NCBI GenBank assembly: GCA_027048265.1
Contig: JALTXS010000031.1
Coordinates: forward strand, 1-5,349
Direction of reading: 5' to 3'
DNA length: 5,349 nucleotides
Source of the DNA: Desulfurococcales archaeon
GTDB taxonomy: Archaea > Thermoproteota > Thermoprotei_A > Sulfolobales > Fervidicoccaceae
Shown here: positions 5,028 to 5,349 of the stretch, one piece after another
Position numbering within the stretch: the first letter of the stretch is position 1
How the letters are laid out: every line of letters starts with the position of its first letter
Translations under genes and position numbers: made by a program
Notes under the pieces: model-generated
Databases searched by the model: none
Told to the model about the DNA's origin: nothing
What the model saw: only the letters and a program-made list of their open reading frames with translations

Positions 5028-5102
5028 TGGCGGGCCCGCCGGGATTCATGGACCTTGGGTCTTCGGAGCCAGAGGCTCTCGGGTTCAAATCCCGGCGGGC
5101 CC
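5028..5102. pseudogene. Two-faced tRNA-Arg-derived element (copy 3)
   Basis: The left part (TGG at 5028-5030, then GGGCCCGCCGGGATT at 5032-5046) is the antisense of a tRNA 3' end with encoded CCA, exactly as in copy 1. The right part on the plus strand is another tRNA 3' half: anticodon-loop-like CTTCGGA (TCG), T-arm TCGGGTTCAAATCCCGG with an intact T-loop, and acceptor CGGGCCC ending at 5102 without CCA. The two ends make a perfect 15-base inverted repeat (5032-5046 with 5088-5102). Read as one plus-strand tRNA it is 71 bases with a perfect 7-pair acceptor stem and an Arg anticodon, but it has CC instead of U8-A9, a poor D-arm and a mismatched anticodon stem. I therefore call it a rearranged pseudo-tRNA rather than a working gene. 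Confidence 0.6.
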
Positions 5103-5151
5103 TCTCATATAAACCCTCTATATTAGTCTTTCTCTTTCTTCAAGGTTAAGG

Positions 5152-5159
5152 TTTTTATA
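5152..5159 (+). promoter_or_regulatory. TATA box upstream of the right-edge frame
   Basis: TTTTTATA is preceded by a purine-rich AAGG (BRE-like). Its centre is about 26 bases before ATG at 5181, so transcripts would start at or near that ATG. Confidence 0.48.
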
Positions 5160-5169
5160 CTAACCATGT

Positions 5170-5197
5170 GTTTCCAACTCATGGAGTTCCTGGAAAC
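5170..5197 (+). promoter_or_regulatory. Inverted repeat at the predicted transcription start
   Basis: GTTTCC-AACTC (5170-5180) pairs with GAGTT (5184-5188) and GGAAAC (5192-5197), leaving ATG at the centre and a CCT bulge. That is eleven paired positions. The outer TTTCC/GGAAA half-sites are the same as in the repeats downstream of the TATA boxes of both vapBC operons. It may be an operator or an RNA hairpin hiding the ATG; neither is proven. Confidence 0.45.
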
Positions 5198-5349
5198 TCA
5201 GGGGTGAACATCACGAGTGATAATGCCAAGCGATGGTGGGATAAGGTAGACATAAGCAGAATAGACCAGGAGACCAGGTGCCCACTCCTACTATAGCTCA
5301 AAGAGAGATGTCCTACAAGCGAGCTCCTAGCCCGCCTGGGGATAAGGAG
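5181..5349 (+). pseudogene. Broken reading frame at right edge, possibly an integrase N-terminus
   Basis: ATG at 5181 begins MEFLETQG and stops at once. One base out of phase, from GTG at 5204, it reads VNITSDNAKRWWDKVDISRI, then DQETRCPLLL, a TAG at 5294-5296, and continues LKERCPTSELLARLGIR to the window edge. One extra G in the GGGG at 5201-5204 and a sense codon for the TAG would give one continuous protein of at least 56 residues. The text looks protein-like, ending in what could be a helix-turn-helix (SELLARLGI). The position right beside a tRNA-derived element would suit an integrase of the tRNA-targeting kind, but no catalytic motif is within the window, so the function is a guess. 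The C-terminal part lies outside. Confidence 0.35.

Noticed and set aside
1..5349. CRISPR array
   Set aside because: No short direct repeats with regular spacers are present; the only repeated structure is the tRNA/vapB cassette.

Overview
The window looks like a piece of a crenarchaeal (probably hyperthermophilic) chromosome. The reasons are TTG and GTG starts next to purine-rich Shine-Dalgarno sites, archaeal TATA boxes, archaeal protein families (DUF1152, DUF104/AF2212-like antitoxins, many PIN-domain toxins) and arginine-tRNA-like pieces with an encoded CCA end. I cannot name the species. No conventional housekeeping operon is visible apart from the GC-rich DUF1152 gene at the left edge.

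Layout: (1) 1-881, minus strand, is a GC-rich DUF1152 gene that runs off the left edge. (2) 882-2050 has no intact gene but is not empty. On the minus strand it holds a decayed vapBC pair (about 991-1533, three reading frames plus stops) and a possible remnant of a transporter (about 1694-1900). (3) 2100-2546, plus strand, is a DUF2283 gene followed by a DUF4258 gene broken by an apparent one-base loss in a G run. (4) 2606-2907, minus strand, is a short antitoxin ORF followed by a VapC cut off after about 40 residues. (5) 3088-3960 and 4055-4901, plus strand, are two intact vapBC operons. Each is preceded by the same arrangement: a corrupted tRNA-Arg 3' half lying antisense, a TATA box, a TTTCC/GGAA inverted repeat and a leader of about 120 bases. 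(6) 5028-5102 is a third tRNA-Arg-derived element, with tRNA 3' ends facing both ways. It is followed by a promoter with a long inverted repeat and by a broken reading frame at the right edge.

Taken together, this is a toxin-antitoxin island: two live vapBC systems, two dead ones and a third type of pair with a broken partner, interleaved with tRNA-Arg fragments of the kind left by integrases that target tRNA 3' ends. The two intact operons share their upstream region and the N-terminal part of the antitoxin, but their toxins are only distantly related PIN proteins. This suggests a reusable 'tRNA scar + promoter + antitoxin' front end combined with different toxins. The mobile-element reading is inference; the repeats, frames and spacings are visible directly.
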